Of a stretch of 23,161 bases of DNA, positions 7,713 to 14,551 are shown piece after piece. The first letter of the stretch is position 1. Every line of letters starts with the position of its first letter. Position numbers and translations under genes: made by a program. The notes under the pieces were generated by a model. It ran no database searches. It saw only the letters and a list, made by a program, of their open reading frames with translations, and had not been told where the DNA came from. This DNA comes from a virus. The stretch lies in the IMG/VR virus record IMGVR_UViG_3300030103_000589, positions 1,991-25,151 of that record. The stretch is one strand, 5' to 3'.

Positions 7713-8209
7713 AAAACCCAACCGTTAAATAAATTATCTTTATCTGGATAAACATCTTCGTTTACATTTGTATTATACTCTGGAAAATGTGTACTATTAA
7801 AACTTAAATAGTCAATCATTCTTCTTATATAATATTCTGCAAACTCACGCTCTTTATTTACTAAATAATCTACTTCGTTTTTTGTAACACTTTCTGCATT
7901 TTCGCTTATATGTTTAAAAACTCCTGCGTTCTTAACTTGGTATGCAGCAAATGGTAGATAATCCATCATTGCAAAATGTATTAATGCAGGTTGTACATAA
8001 CTATTAACAAGTGTTAAATAATGCCCTGTTAAATTATCGTTAGTTATTTTTGTTTCTAATGCTTGGTATAGTTTTGTTCCTAAAAAGTTTTGTATATGTA
8101 TTTCTTGTGCTATTTTCATATACGGTAACAATTTATCAACATCAACATTCCCATCAATAATTGTATTCTTTTTTAATGTACTTACTTTTATAAATAATAC
8201 TTGTGCCAT
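7709..8209 (-). CDS. head-tail connector (adaptor) protein
   Basis: 166 aa, mostly alpha-helical by composition. It starts MAQVLFIKVSTLKKNTIIDG, then has a PYMKIAQEIHIQNFLGTKLY segment near residues 29-48. The AQ..HIQ..LGT.LY pattern followed by helices with bulky residues is one I know from small proteins placed directly after the portal in Bacteroidetes phages, where they are taken as gp6-like connectors under the portal. The gene begins two bases after the portal stop codon, which fits. It ends in TGA, while most genes here end in TAA. Function rests on family resemblance and on context. Confidence 0.7.
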   Translation of the reverse strand: MAQVLFIKVSTLKKNTIIDGNVDVDKLLPYMKIAQEIHIQNFLGTKLYQALETKITNDNLTGHYLTLVNSYVQPALIHFAMMDYLPFAAYQVKNAGVFKHISENAESVTKNEVDYLVNKEREFAEYYIRRMIDYLSFNSTHFPEYNTNVNEDVYPDKDNLFNGWVL

Positions 8210-8211
8210 TA

Positions 8212-9996
8212 TTAAAATGCTTTACCTTTCGGTGTTGTAAAATCTTTTTTCTTCTTAAACCCTCTATTTTTTTGATCTCTTGTTCTTTGCGCTACTTTTT
8301 TTTCATTAACCTCTGGTGTAAACCCTTCACGCTTTGCTTCATTAACACTAATTTCTGATCTAGGGTTTTTAGCATCAGGTGTAACTGTTTTAGCCATATA
8401 AACTCTACGTTCCCAAAAATGCCTACAAGAACCACCGCCTTTATATAACCAAATATCATAAGTGTTTGCACCGCCTTCACCCCATCCAGGATTTACCGCT
8501 TTTGAACTCATTTGTAATATATCTTCTTTACGGTATATTTTACCTGCATCAACCATATCTTTACAAAACTCCCTGCTTTCGTCATCATATTTTGCAGGTG
8601 CATACGCATACCTTACTTTAAATTTATAACCTTTGTTGTTAGTACCGTCTTGCTCACTTTTTGCATTTGACCTAGCTGTACCTTGACTTACGTCAGATAA
8701 CATTAGTTTTTCATTAAGTTCTTCATCTTTATCATAATCTACTGGTGCAGATTCTTGTAATTCCCAGTTTTCTAAATCCTCATCTTCACCTAACTCAATA
8801 AATTCTTGTAGTGCTGTTTTAACAGTTGATAATTCTGCTTTATCTTCTAAGTCAACACCAGTTTCCTCTTCCCTTGTTTCATCATCTACAATATTACCGT
8901 CTAAGTCAGTAAACTCTAACGGTTGTAACGTTGTAAAGTATAGGTTTAGTGAAATATCGTTATATGCTAATATTTTATCAAGTGCATCTAATATATATTC
9001 TTGTTGTACCCTTATTACCATATTGTCAAATAATATACTAGCTTGTTTAAGCTCATCTGCGTTACTTCCTAAGCCATTATTTTGCGTTCTAATACCTAAT
9101 AATAGTGGCGATGATAATCTATGTCCTACAAGTATTTTATTTGTAGCTTCATCACTTAAAAATTGGTATTGGTTGTGTGCGTCTGATAATTGTACAGGGT
9201 CAATAGTTGCTGCACTCTCTGCGTTATCATTAAATGCTAATATAAATTTACCTGCATTACTACTTCCGCTAAACTTTTCATATATACGCCTTTCAATTAA
9301 TTCTCTAGCTTCTTCATCAGGTGTACCGTTGTTAAAATTCAATAACATTGAAGGACTCATACCATTTTGTATATTATTAATATGGTAGTTAGCAACTTCT
9401 GCTTCTAACTCACAATAAGGTAACGCACCTTGATATGTTACAGGTGTATAATAAAAATAACCTGCTCTATATGGTTTTATACATAATATTTCAATAGCAC
9501 TGTTTGTACTTTTGCCAAATGCTGGAATCCTTGTTAATTTATCCCTGTTTGTGTATTTAGCCCAGTCGTGAAAATAATAAAAACCTTTTATATCACCTTT
9601 TTTGTCAGCTTTTTCTGCCCTTAGTGTTTGTACTGGAAAATGTTCTACTTTTACAATTTTACTACGATCTACATTATAATATACTTGCATTGTAGCTTGA
9701 CCTAATAAATAAAAGTCAGCGCATATTTTTTTAATGTCATCTTTTTTAAATAAAGTAACCATTTCTGCATACTCCATAGGTTTTTTATCACTATTAGTAG
9801 CATTTAACCCTTTACCATAAATCATTTCAGTAATACCATTAATAATTGCGTTATTAGTTGGGCTACCTTGATACTGATCTATTAAATATTGGTAATAATC
9901 GTTATCTTCACCGTACGATACAAAATCTTTGTTTTTTGTTTCTGTAATTTTAGGTGAGGTGTACGTACTTAAATTAACTATTTTTATATTACTCAT
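8212..9996 (-). CDS. portal protein, 594 aa, with C-terminal extension
   Basis: The portal forms the dodecameric ring at the capsid vertex through which DNA enters and leaves. Visible features: near residues 28-70 the GEDNDYYQYLIDQYQGSPTN and NAIINGITEMIYGKGL stretch, the usual start of a phage portal core; a helix-rich wing (KKICADFYLLGQATMQVYYN); a stem-like stretch with SPLLLGIRTQNNGLGSNADE and a long helix (ILFDNMVIRVQQEYIL) near residues 295-340; then an acidic linker. Residues about 474-536 form an extra module (SREFCKDMVDAGKIYRKEDI, NPGWGEGGANTYDIW, GGGSCRHFWERR) and the last 50 residues are very basic. Its start overlaps the previous stop (TAATG). Confidence 0.88.
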   Translation of the reverse strand: MSNIKIVNLSTYTSPKITETKNKDFVSYGEDNDYYQYLIDQYQGSPTNNAIINGITEMIYGKGLNATNSDKKPMEYAEMVTLFKKDDIKKICADFYLLGQATMQVYYNVDRSKIVKVEHFPVQTLRAEKADKKGDIKGFYYFHDWAKYTNRDKLTRIPAFGKSTNSAIEILCIKPYRAGYFYYTPVTYQGALPYCELEAEVANYHINNIQNGMSPSMLLNFNNGTPDEEARELIERRIYEKFSGSSNAGKFILAFNDNAESAATIDPVQLSDAHNQYQFLSDEATNKILVGHRLSSPLLLGIRTQNNGLGSNADELKQASILFDNMVIRVQQEYILDALDKILAYNDISLNLYFTTLQPLEFTDLDGNIVDDETREEETGVDLEDKAELSTVKTALQEFIELGEDEDLENWELQESAPVDYDKDEELNEKLMLSDVSQGTARSNAKSEQDGTNNKGYKFKVRYAYAPAKYDDESREFCKDMVDAGKIYRKEDILQMSSKAVNPGWGEGGANTYDIWLYKGGGSCRHFWERRVYMAKTVTPDAKNPRSEISVNEAKREGFTPEVNEKKVAQRTRDQKNRGFKKKKDFTTPKGKAF

Positions 9997-10442
9997 TAGC
10001 TTATTATTATATAATCATCGCTAGGATAACTTGTTGTTTGTGTATATTCTCCGTTATTAATATCGTAATAACTGTTTTCAGATTGGTCAATTGTTTGGTC
10101 CGTACAAAATATTTTATCTAAATATATAGTTGTTTCTGTAGATGTAACTGATTCCCAATTATCTGTTGCTGCTTCCCACTGTGTAGTAAATGTATCCCAA
10201 TTTGCTCCTAGACCTTTTATAATAGTTAAATCATAAAACCTACCCTCTACTAATGGAGCGCTTGATACTGTAAAAGCAGTAGTTATAGATGCCTTATCGT
10301 TACTTTTTGTTAGTGTTAAGCTGTTTATTGAATTACTGGCATTAGTGCTTGTATCCCTAAGCGTCATTTTTACGCTACTTGGGTATTCTCTTGGTATAAA
10401 CGTAAGTGTTTGGTTACCTGCACTGGTTGTCAATATCTTCAT
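9996..10442 (-). CDS. small structural protein of unknown role, 148 aa
   Basis: I do not recognise a named family with certainty. The 148-residue protein looks beta-rich, with alternating Thr/Ser and hydrophobic residues. It has a FIPREYPSSVKMTLRD segment near residue 15, a GRFYDLTIIKG segment near 67, two Trp repeats (NWDTFTTQWEAATDNWESV) and a Tyr-rich acidic tail. The FYDLTI and TIYLDKIFCT phrases are like those of short head or neck proteins placed next to portals in Bacteroidetes phages. It is the first gene after a terminator, has the TATTATATA element three bases before the ATG, and its stop overlaps the portal start. Head-associated or head-tail joining protein is the best guess. Confidence 0.6.
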   Translation of the reverse strand: MKILTTSAGNQTLTFIPREYPSSVKMTLRDTSTNASNSINSLTLTKSNDKASITTAFTVSSAPLVEGRFYDLTIIKGLGANWDTFTTQWEAATDNWESVTSTETTIYLDKIFCTDQTIDQSENSYYDINNGEYTQTTSYPSDDYIIIS

Positions 10443-10445
10443 ATA

Positions 10446-10454
10446 TATATAATA
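10446..10454 (-). promoter_or_regulatory. TATTATATA element before the 148-aa gene
   Basis: The nine-base sequence TATTATATA lies three bases before the ATG at 10442, with a G directly upstream of it, in the 39 bases between a terminator and the gene. The same nine bases occur before three other starts. It may be a promoter -10 element or a non-Shine-Dalgarno translation leader; the sequence alone cannot decide. Confidence 0.35.
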
Positions 10455-10481
10455 CTAAAAATAAGGTTTTTTATAAAATAA

Positions 10482-10508
10482 AAAAGAGGGCTATAAAAAC
10501 CCCCTTTT
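10482..10508 (-). terminator. Rho-independent terminator (minus strand)
   Basis: On the minus strand the RNA reads AAAAGGGGG, a nine-base loop, then CCCUCUUUU, giving a nine-pair stem with one G.U pair and a U-rich tail. Read on the plus strand the same stem would contain an A.C mismatch, so it suits minus-strand transcription. It sits between the tube-like gene and the 148-aa gene. Confidence 0.75.
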
Positions 10509-10528
10509 AAAACACACAAAACAAACTG

Positions 10529-11065
10529 TTATGCTGTTGGATCTATTTGTGATGCGTTAGCTAACGTAGTAACTACACTACCTGTAATATATAGAGGTGG
10601 TATTACTTCCGTTGCTGTTAGCGTCAACGTAAATCCGCTTAAATCAGTGTAAGCTGCACCTGTCACTATCGTACCAGCAGTAACTTCGGCTCCCTGATGA
10701 TAACCAACCATAAAATAGTTAGCTGTTTCGTTGTTGTCTTCTATCACAACGTGAGGTCTAGCAGCTGCAAGTAATTTTAATTCTTCTTGCGTTGCTACGT
10801 CTAAGTGCGTAAAAGTTAATTCTAGTGTTGTTTCATATACAGTAGTACCTGTATCTCTAGAACTAATAATATTTGTTGTTAATGAACTGTTAGCGCCTTT
10901 TAAATCATATTTGTAAAATGCTGGCGTACCTGCTAAAGCTGAAATATTTCCATTTGAAATAGTTGCTGTACCAAGTGTACCAAATGCTGCAAAGTATGCA
11001 GTTCTTATTCCACCTACTGATTGTTTACACGGTAACTTTCTTCCTGTTGTTAATGCACAAGCCAT
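10529..11065 (-). CDS. putative tail tube / major structural protein, 178 aa
   Basis: 178 aa, starting MACALTTGRKLPCKQSVGGI followed by RTAYFAAF. I know this start (MAC..T.GR..PCK...GG....YF) from structural proteins of Bacteroidetes and marine phages. The middle has YKYDLKG, a TTVYETTLELTFTHLDVATQ stretch and RPHVVIEDNN; the end has TDLSGFTLTLTATE. Alternating beta strands, one central helix and this size suit a tail tube protein, but a capsid decoration role cannot be excluded. The gene stands alone between two terminators, as expected for a protein needed in many copies with its own expression level. Tube identity is inference. Confidence 0.6.
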   Translation of the reverse strand: MACALTTGRKLPCKQSVGGIRTAYFAAFGTLGTATISNGNISALAGTPAFYKYDLKGANSSLTTNIISSRDTGTTVYETTLELTFTHLDVATQEELKLLAAARPHVVIEDNNETANYFMVGYHQGAEVTAGTIVTGAAYTDLSGFTLTLTATEVIPPLYITGSVVTTLANASQIDPTA

Positions 11066-11077
11066 AATGTTATTTTA

Positions 11078-11119
11078 TTTTAAAAAAAAAGGTAGGTAGT
11101 AAACTGCCACCTACCCTTT
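11078..11119 (-). terminator. strong Rho-independent terminator after capsid gene
   Basis: On the minus strand GGTAGGTGG (11115..11107), loop CAGTTTA, CTACCTACC (11099..11091) form a nine-pair stem with one G.U pair. It is extended at the base by AAAG opposite UUUU and followed by nine U residues (11090..11082). It lies 20 bases after the major capsid gene and 17 bases before the next start. It is the clearest terminator in the window. Confidence 0.88.
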
Positions 11120-11138
11120 ATTGTTATACAATTATTTA

Positions 11139-12068
11139 TTATGAATAGAGTACGATGTCAGAACCGATACCGTGCTGTATTCCTGCTGTAAATCTCATTA
11201 CAACTCTTACGTTTTGGCTTCCGTCGATGTCTGCCATATCAATTACTTTTACTTGGTTTTGATCTGACATTAGACCTGTCCCGAAAAATAGATTTGATTT
11301 TTGAGCTGCTACCATAGTATCGCTAGCTAAACCTGATGCTAATACTAATTGTACCCCATCAAAAGAAACTGCGTTACCCATATTGTACCATTGGTTACCC
11401 TCGTTGTTAGTACCTGCTGCACCTAATCCGTTAGCACCAAAACCACCTAAACTTCTTATGTAGTTTCTGTAAATATTGCTAGGTACGTAAATTACTAAGT
11501 CCTCGTTACCATATACTGCTGATGGTATTGCGTCCATTACTTTACCAATTTCTGCTGCTACGTTTGCAGATGTTGATGCTTGTCCAGCTACGTCAACTAC
11601 ATCAGCGTCAGCTAGTAGTGTAGTTTTAAAACCATCAAATTCGCCAGCGTTTGCATTCGTACCATTCCAAATATTTTGTTCCATTTTTTGTGCTACTTTA
11701 TCTGCTACGTGAGCAATTAAAAAGTCACTGAACTTTGGAGGAAGATTATCAAATGCAGAGAATCCCATTTGTACAGCTTCCCAATCTGATTGGAAATCTT
11801 GCTTACATAATTGTAAATTTACTTGAAACTCTTCTGGTTGTAAAATTCTTTCTGTTAATGTTAAAGTTGATGTTGGGTCAAAGTCACAAGTAGAATCTTT
11901 TACAATTCCGTTAGTTGCTACTTTTTTCATAACTTGCTTAAACTTTACGTTAGGAACTACTGTAATATTTCCTTCAGCAAGTGTTTTCCCACTTAAAAGC
12001 GCTGCTGAGATATATTTACCAGCGAACTCTCCTGCGTAAGATGTTGTTAAATTATTAGTTGTTGCCAT
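11139..12068 (-). CDS. major capsid protein (HK97-like fold)
   Basis: 309 aa. The capsid protein forms the icosahedral shell. Visible features: a short N-terminal arm (MATTNNLTTSYAGEFAGKYI), a TLTLTERILQPEEFQVNLQLCKQDF stretch near residues 68-92 of the extended-loop type (written here in parts: TLTLTERIL, QPEEFQVNLQ, LCKQDF), a spine-like helix with HVADKVAQKMEQNIWNG near residues 124-140, an A-domain with VIYVPSNIYRNYIRSLGG near 187-204 and a C-terminal VRVVMRFTAGIQHGIGSDI. It follows protease, scaffold-like and decoration-like genes and is followed by a strong terminator, which fits a highly expressed gene. It has no long N-terminal delta domain; the separate scaffold-like gene may replace it. 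The leader is a run of TAA/TAT units with no Shine-Dalgarno sequence. Confidence 0.88.
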   Translation of the reverse strand: MATTNNLTTSYAGEFAGKYISAALLSGKTLAEGNITVVPNVKFKQVMKKVATNGIVKDSTCDFDPTSTLTLTERILQPEEFQVNLQLCKQDFQSDWEAVQMGFSAFDNLPPKFSDFLIAHVADKVAQKMEQNIWNGTNANAGEFDGFKTTLLADADVVDVAGQASTSANVAAEIGKVMDAIPSAVYGNEDLVIYVPSNIYRNYIRSLGGFGANGLGAAGTNNEGNQWYNMGNAVSFDGVQLVLASGLASDTMVAAQKSNLFFGTGLMSDQNQVKVIDMADIDGSQNVRVVMRFTAGIQHGIGSDIVLYS

Positions 12069-12091
12069 TTTATATTATATTATTATTATTA

Positions 12092-12502
12092 TTATAGTTC
12101 CCCTACTGTTATAGATGAAGCTGCGTTACCATTACCTGATAAATAAAAGTTAGTACCATCACTTGATATTTCAACGTGATCACCAATGCTTTCTGCACCG
12201 TCTTCAAATGTTACTTGATCTACTGCGTCAGCTTCTACTATTGCACCGTTAACAATCACACCACCATTTAGAATATCTCTATTGTCAGCAGGTGTTTGTA
12301 TAACACAGTCAGTAGTGAAGGCAGCAGCCACGATAAATTTAGCGTGGAATCCTGCGTGAGGAGCAGGTAGTGTTACAGTGTAACCTGTACCATTTATTAA
12401 ATATGTTTTACCTGAATCAGCAGCAGTTAAAGTTGTTGCAGCTGTTAACGTTTCTTGTTTAGAAAAAATTCTAGTAACGTCATTTGATATAGTTGTTGCC
12501 AT
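12092..12502 (-). CDS. putative capsid decoration / head fibre protein
   Basis: 136 aa, small and beta-rich. Residues about 17-60 (TLTAADSGKTYLING, YTVTLPAPHAGFHAKFIV) form the 'L....SG.t..l......t.tLP....G....f' pattern known from phage decoration and fibre-head domains. The second half has NGAIVEADAVDQVTFEDG and IGDHVEISSDGTNFYLSG, again typical of beta-sandwich surface domains. Placed directly between the scaffold-like gene and the major capsid gene, it is best read as a protein that binds the outside of the capsid. It could also stabilise the capsid lattice as a cement protein. Family name unknown to me. Confidence 0.6.
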   Translation of the reverse strand: MATTISNDVTRIFSKQETLTAATTLTAADSGKTYLINGTGYTVTLPAPHAGFHAKFIVAAAFTTDCVIQTPADNRDILNGGVIVNGAIVEADAVDQVTFEDGAESIGDHVEISSDGTNFYLSGNGNAASSITVGEL

Positions 12503-12510
12503 TTTTATTA

Positions 12511-13119
12511 TTAATTATTAGTTATTGCTTGTAATACTCTATTATATGTAGTATTCTTATTAGAATTAACAGCATACTTAGCGCCTAGTTTTGTTTCTTC
12601 AGCTTCTGGTGAGTGCTTAATACCCTCTGCAGCTGGTTTAGACAATTCTTCTTGCTTAGCCATTTCTTCTTTTTCCTCTTTTTTGTCCATCATTTTTTCA
12701 ATGACTTCTCTAAGTTGGTTCTTGACTTCTTCAACGGCTTCCGCTAAAGCTGTCATCTCTTCTTTAGTAGCATAACCCATTTCTGATTTTTCTTCTTCTA
12801 GGTTTTGCTCTACTTGCGTTTCCTCTTGAGTTTCCTCAACGACTTCTTCTGAATTTTTGATTTCTTCAATCATACCTTCTGTTTTTACGATTAATGTTCT
12901 ATTATCTCCGAGCTCGTACTCGCCAACTGGCATTGGTACTTTCTCGTCCTCTGTTTTAATAAATACTTCATTACCTGCTTCAAAACTTTCAGCTGTAATT
13001 ACAGTACCATTTTCAAGAGTCAATTCTTCCAAAGACACTGCTTCGGCTTTAACTTCAAGATTACTTGGATCAACACCTAACAAGGTTTTGACCTTAGATA
13101 AAATTTCTGTAGCATTCAT
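12511..13119 (-). CDS. scaffold-like head protein, Glu/Lys-rich
   Basis: 202 aa. Residues 1-85 look like a small beta domain (LTLENGTVITAESFEAGNEV, VPMPVGEYELGDNRTLIVK), a domain I know from Bacteroidetes phage proteins next to capsid genes. Residues about 86-165 are a long charged helix or coiled coil very rich in Glu and Lys (EEVVEETQEETQVEQ, VEEVKNQLREVIEKMMDKK). The C-terminus (NRVLQAITNN) is a short helix. A charged helical protein between the protease and the capsid protein is what one expects of a scaffold that fills the procapsid and is cleaved away. The basic C-terminal third could contact the capsid shell. Confidence 0.65.
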   Translation of the reverse strand: MNATEILSKVKTLLGVDPSNLEVKAEAVSLEELTLENGTVITAESFEAGNEVFIKTEDEKVPMPVGEYELGDNRTLIVKTEGMIEEIKNSEEVVEETQEETQVEQNLEEEKSEMGYATKEEMTALAEAVEEVKNQLREVIEKMMDKKEEKEEMAKQEELSKPAAEGIKHSPEAEETKLGAKYAVNSNKNTTYNRVLQAITNN

Positions 13120-13122
13120 AAC

Positions 13123-13131
13123 TATATAATA
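13123..13131 (-). promoter_or_regulatory. TATTATATA element before the scaffold-like gene
   Basis: TATTATATA, three bases before the ATG at 13119, with C instead of G directly upstream. It lies in a 51-base gap after the 47-aa Cys-rich ORF. Same element as before three other genes. Confidence 0.35.
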
Positions 13132-13170
13132 GCCACTACAAATTTTTTTATATTTTCAAATGTATTTTTT

Positions 13171-13314
13171 TTATACTCGCCCTATACCTTGAGCTTGTAA
13201 ACTACCATCGCAGCACTTTTTATTGTATGTATTATCTTCACACAAACAGCCACGCCTAGCACTTTTTGGGGATGACCTACTAGGTGTTTTAAAGTAGTTA
13301 TTTTTTTTACGCAT
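13171..13314 (-). CDS. 47-aa Cys-rich small protein
   Basis: ATG at 13314..13312, TAA at 13173..13171, 47 codons. The N-terminal part is basic and Ser/Pro-rich (MRKKNNYFKTPSRSSPKSAR), the C-terminal part has four Cys in a CLC...CC arrangement: GCLCEDNTYNKKCCDGSLQA followed by QGIGRV. I believe I have seen this 'GCLC.D.TY..KCCDGSL.AQGIG' ending in small proteins of Bacteroidetes and marine phages, where it sits near head genes. Four clustered Cys suggest metal binding or disulfides. It starts inside the stop codon of an 11-codon ORF (TAATG). Its role is unknown; being between protease and scaffold, it may be a minor head component. Confidence 0.65.
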   Translation of the reverse strand: MRKKNNYFKTPSRSSPKSARRGCLCEDNTYNKKCCDGSLQAQGIGRV

Positions 13315-13349
13315 TATTTACAAATACAGTAATCGCAGTTACAATTCAT
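13314..13349 (-). CDS. 11-aa Cys-rich micro-ORF
   Basis: ATG at 13349..13347, two bases after the protease stop, eleven codons reading MNCNCDYCICK, then TAA overlapping the next ATG (TAATG). Four of eleven residues are Cys (positions 3, 5, 8, 10), a CxCxxCxC pattern. It is coupled on both sides, so ribosomes leaving the protease gene could read it and go on to the 47-aa ORF. Whether the peptide matters, or only its translation, cannot be told here. Four Cys in so short a random frame of an AT-rich genome would be unusual. Confidence 0.4.
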   Translation of the reverse strand: MNCNCDYCICK

Positions 13350-13351
13350 AG

Positions 13352-14521
13352 TTATCTTTTTATTGGTACACAGTTTGGTACTTTCCTACCGTTTTTTGTT
13401 TTTGTACCTATTTGTTCGTAACCTTTCCAACAAGGTTTTTTTAGTGTTGTCTCGTGTGCTTCACACGGCATATACCAAGTTTGCCCTTCGTAATCGTGTG
13501 TATGATGCCCTTCACAACCTATATTTTCTGCTATCTCTTCTGCTTTTTCAGGTGTGCTGTATGCAAGGCGGTCATCAATTATAGCATATTCTTCGTTAAT
13601 TACCTGTGAATATAAATTAAGTTGTTTTATTTTACTTTCTGCCCAGTTTTTAGCTGACTTACCACCCCATAATAAATAAGAGATTGTACCGCAAGCTGTT
13701 GAATCACTTGGATCATAGTATTCTTCTGCTCTTGACAAATAACTATACATACGTTTTATAGTGCTTGTACTAATCTTTTCTTTCTTGGCTAATTGTTGTG
13801 CTCTTATTTTACCTACGTCAGTTGCACACTTATTATTAACCTTTTCGTTCATTTCAATACCACGCTTTGCATTATTTGCAACAGAGTCAGGGTAATCGTT
13901 ATAACTTTCTAACGTTACTTGTACACCATTTACTAGGTCTTTTAAACTAGATAACATAAACTCTGCTTCTTCTGCTTCTATTGCAGACAAGTTACTTTGT
14001 TTATATTCTGCCTTGTCTTGAAAATAGCCTTCTATTGAAAAACCTTTTACCCTACCTGTTTCTACAAACTCTTCCCAAACTTTATCGCTTGTTACTTTTA
14101 CAGAACCAACCCAAGTTCCAACTGGGTAACTTAAACCATAAACTGCTGTTTTATCTTTTTCGGTATCTTCTACTATCCAACTTTCTACAAGGCTTAAACC
14201 TTTTAAATTCATTTGATGTTCTAACGTTGCATTGTTTTGGTTACCTTCCATTAAATATAATTCACTAGCTTTACGCACTGTATCTTTACTAAAGTATATA
14301 TAATATTCACCGTCTTCACTTTGCCTTAATATAGGTTTATTAGGTATTAGTAATGCACCTAATAATATTTTCTTTTTACTGTCAAGTTCTGCTAACTTAT
14401 ATTCAGTTTTTTTATTAAGTGTTATAAAATCTTCTTCTATTGCTGGTCTTTCTACAATAGATATAGCTTCAATACCTGAATATTCTTGCTCTTCGTCTAA
14501 TATTAACTCTACTATCTTCAT
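13352..14521 (-). CDS. XkdF-like head maturation protease with extra C-terminal domains
   Basis: 389 aa. Residues about 1-170 match the XkdF type of phage prohead protease: IEAISIVERPAIEEDF near 17-32, LLGALLIPNKPI near 53-64, a TLEHQMNLKGLSLVESWIVE segment at 99-118 with candidate catalytic His102, GTWVGSVKV at 135-143 and VKGFSIEGYF at 158-167 with candidate nucleophile Ser162. Residues about 215-300 are a second module (GIEMNEKVNNKCATDVGKIR, KRMYSYLSRAEEYYD, CGTISYLLWGG) and residues 336-389 a third, Cys/His-rich one (CEGHHTHDY, MPCEAH, KKPCWKGYEQ, KVPNCVPI). The protease should cut scaffold and capsid during maturation; the roles of the added modules are unknown. It starts after the TATTATATA element. 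Confidence 0.8.
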   Translation of the reverse strand: MKIVELILDEEQEYSGIEAISIVERPAIEEDFITLNKKTEYKLAELDSKKKILLGALLIPNKPILRQSEDGEYYIYFSKDTVRKASELYLMEGNQNNATLEHQMNLKGLSLVESWIVEDTEKDKTAVYGLSYPVGTWVGSVKVTSDKVWEEFVETGRVKGFSIEGYFQDKAEYKQSNLSAIEAEEAEFMLSSLKDLVNGVQVTLESYNDYPDSVANNAKRGIEMNEKVNNKCATDVGKIRAQQLAKKEKISTSTIKRMYSYLSRAEEYYDPSDSTACGTISYLLWGGKSAKNWAESKIKQLNLYSQVINEEYAIIDDRLAYSTPEKAEEIAENIGCEGHHTHDYEGQTWYMPCEAHETTLKKPCWKGYEQIGTKTKNGRKVPNCVPIKR

Positions 14522-14524
14522 AAT

Positions 14525-14533
14525 TATATAATA
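14525..14533 (-). promoter_or_regulatory. TATTATATA element before the protease gene
   Basis: TATTATATA preceded by G, three bases before the ATG at 14521, in the 30-base gap between tape measure and protease genes. It marks the border between tail and head blocks. Confidence 0.35.
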
Positions 14534-14551
14534 CTTTTATTGTTATTTTTT

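Noticed and set aside
13157-13164. TACATTTG on the minus strand, matching the TAnnTTTG -7 box of Bacteroidetes promoters, 38 bases before the scaffold-like gene.
   Set aside because: No TTG/TTTG element was found at the expected distance upstream, and the match is short in AT-rich sequence.
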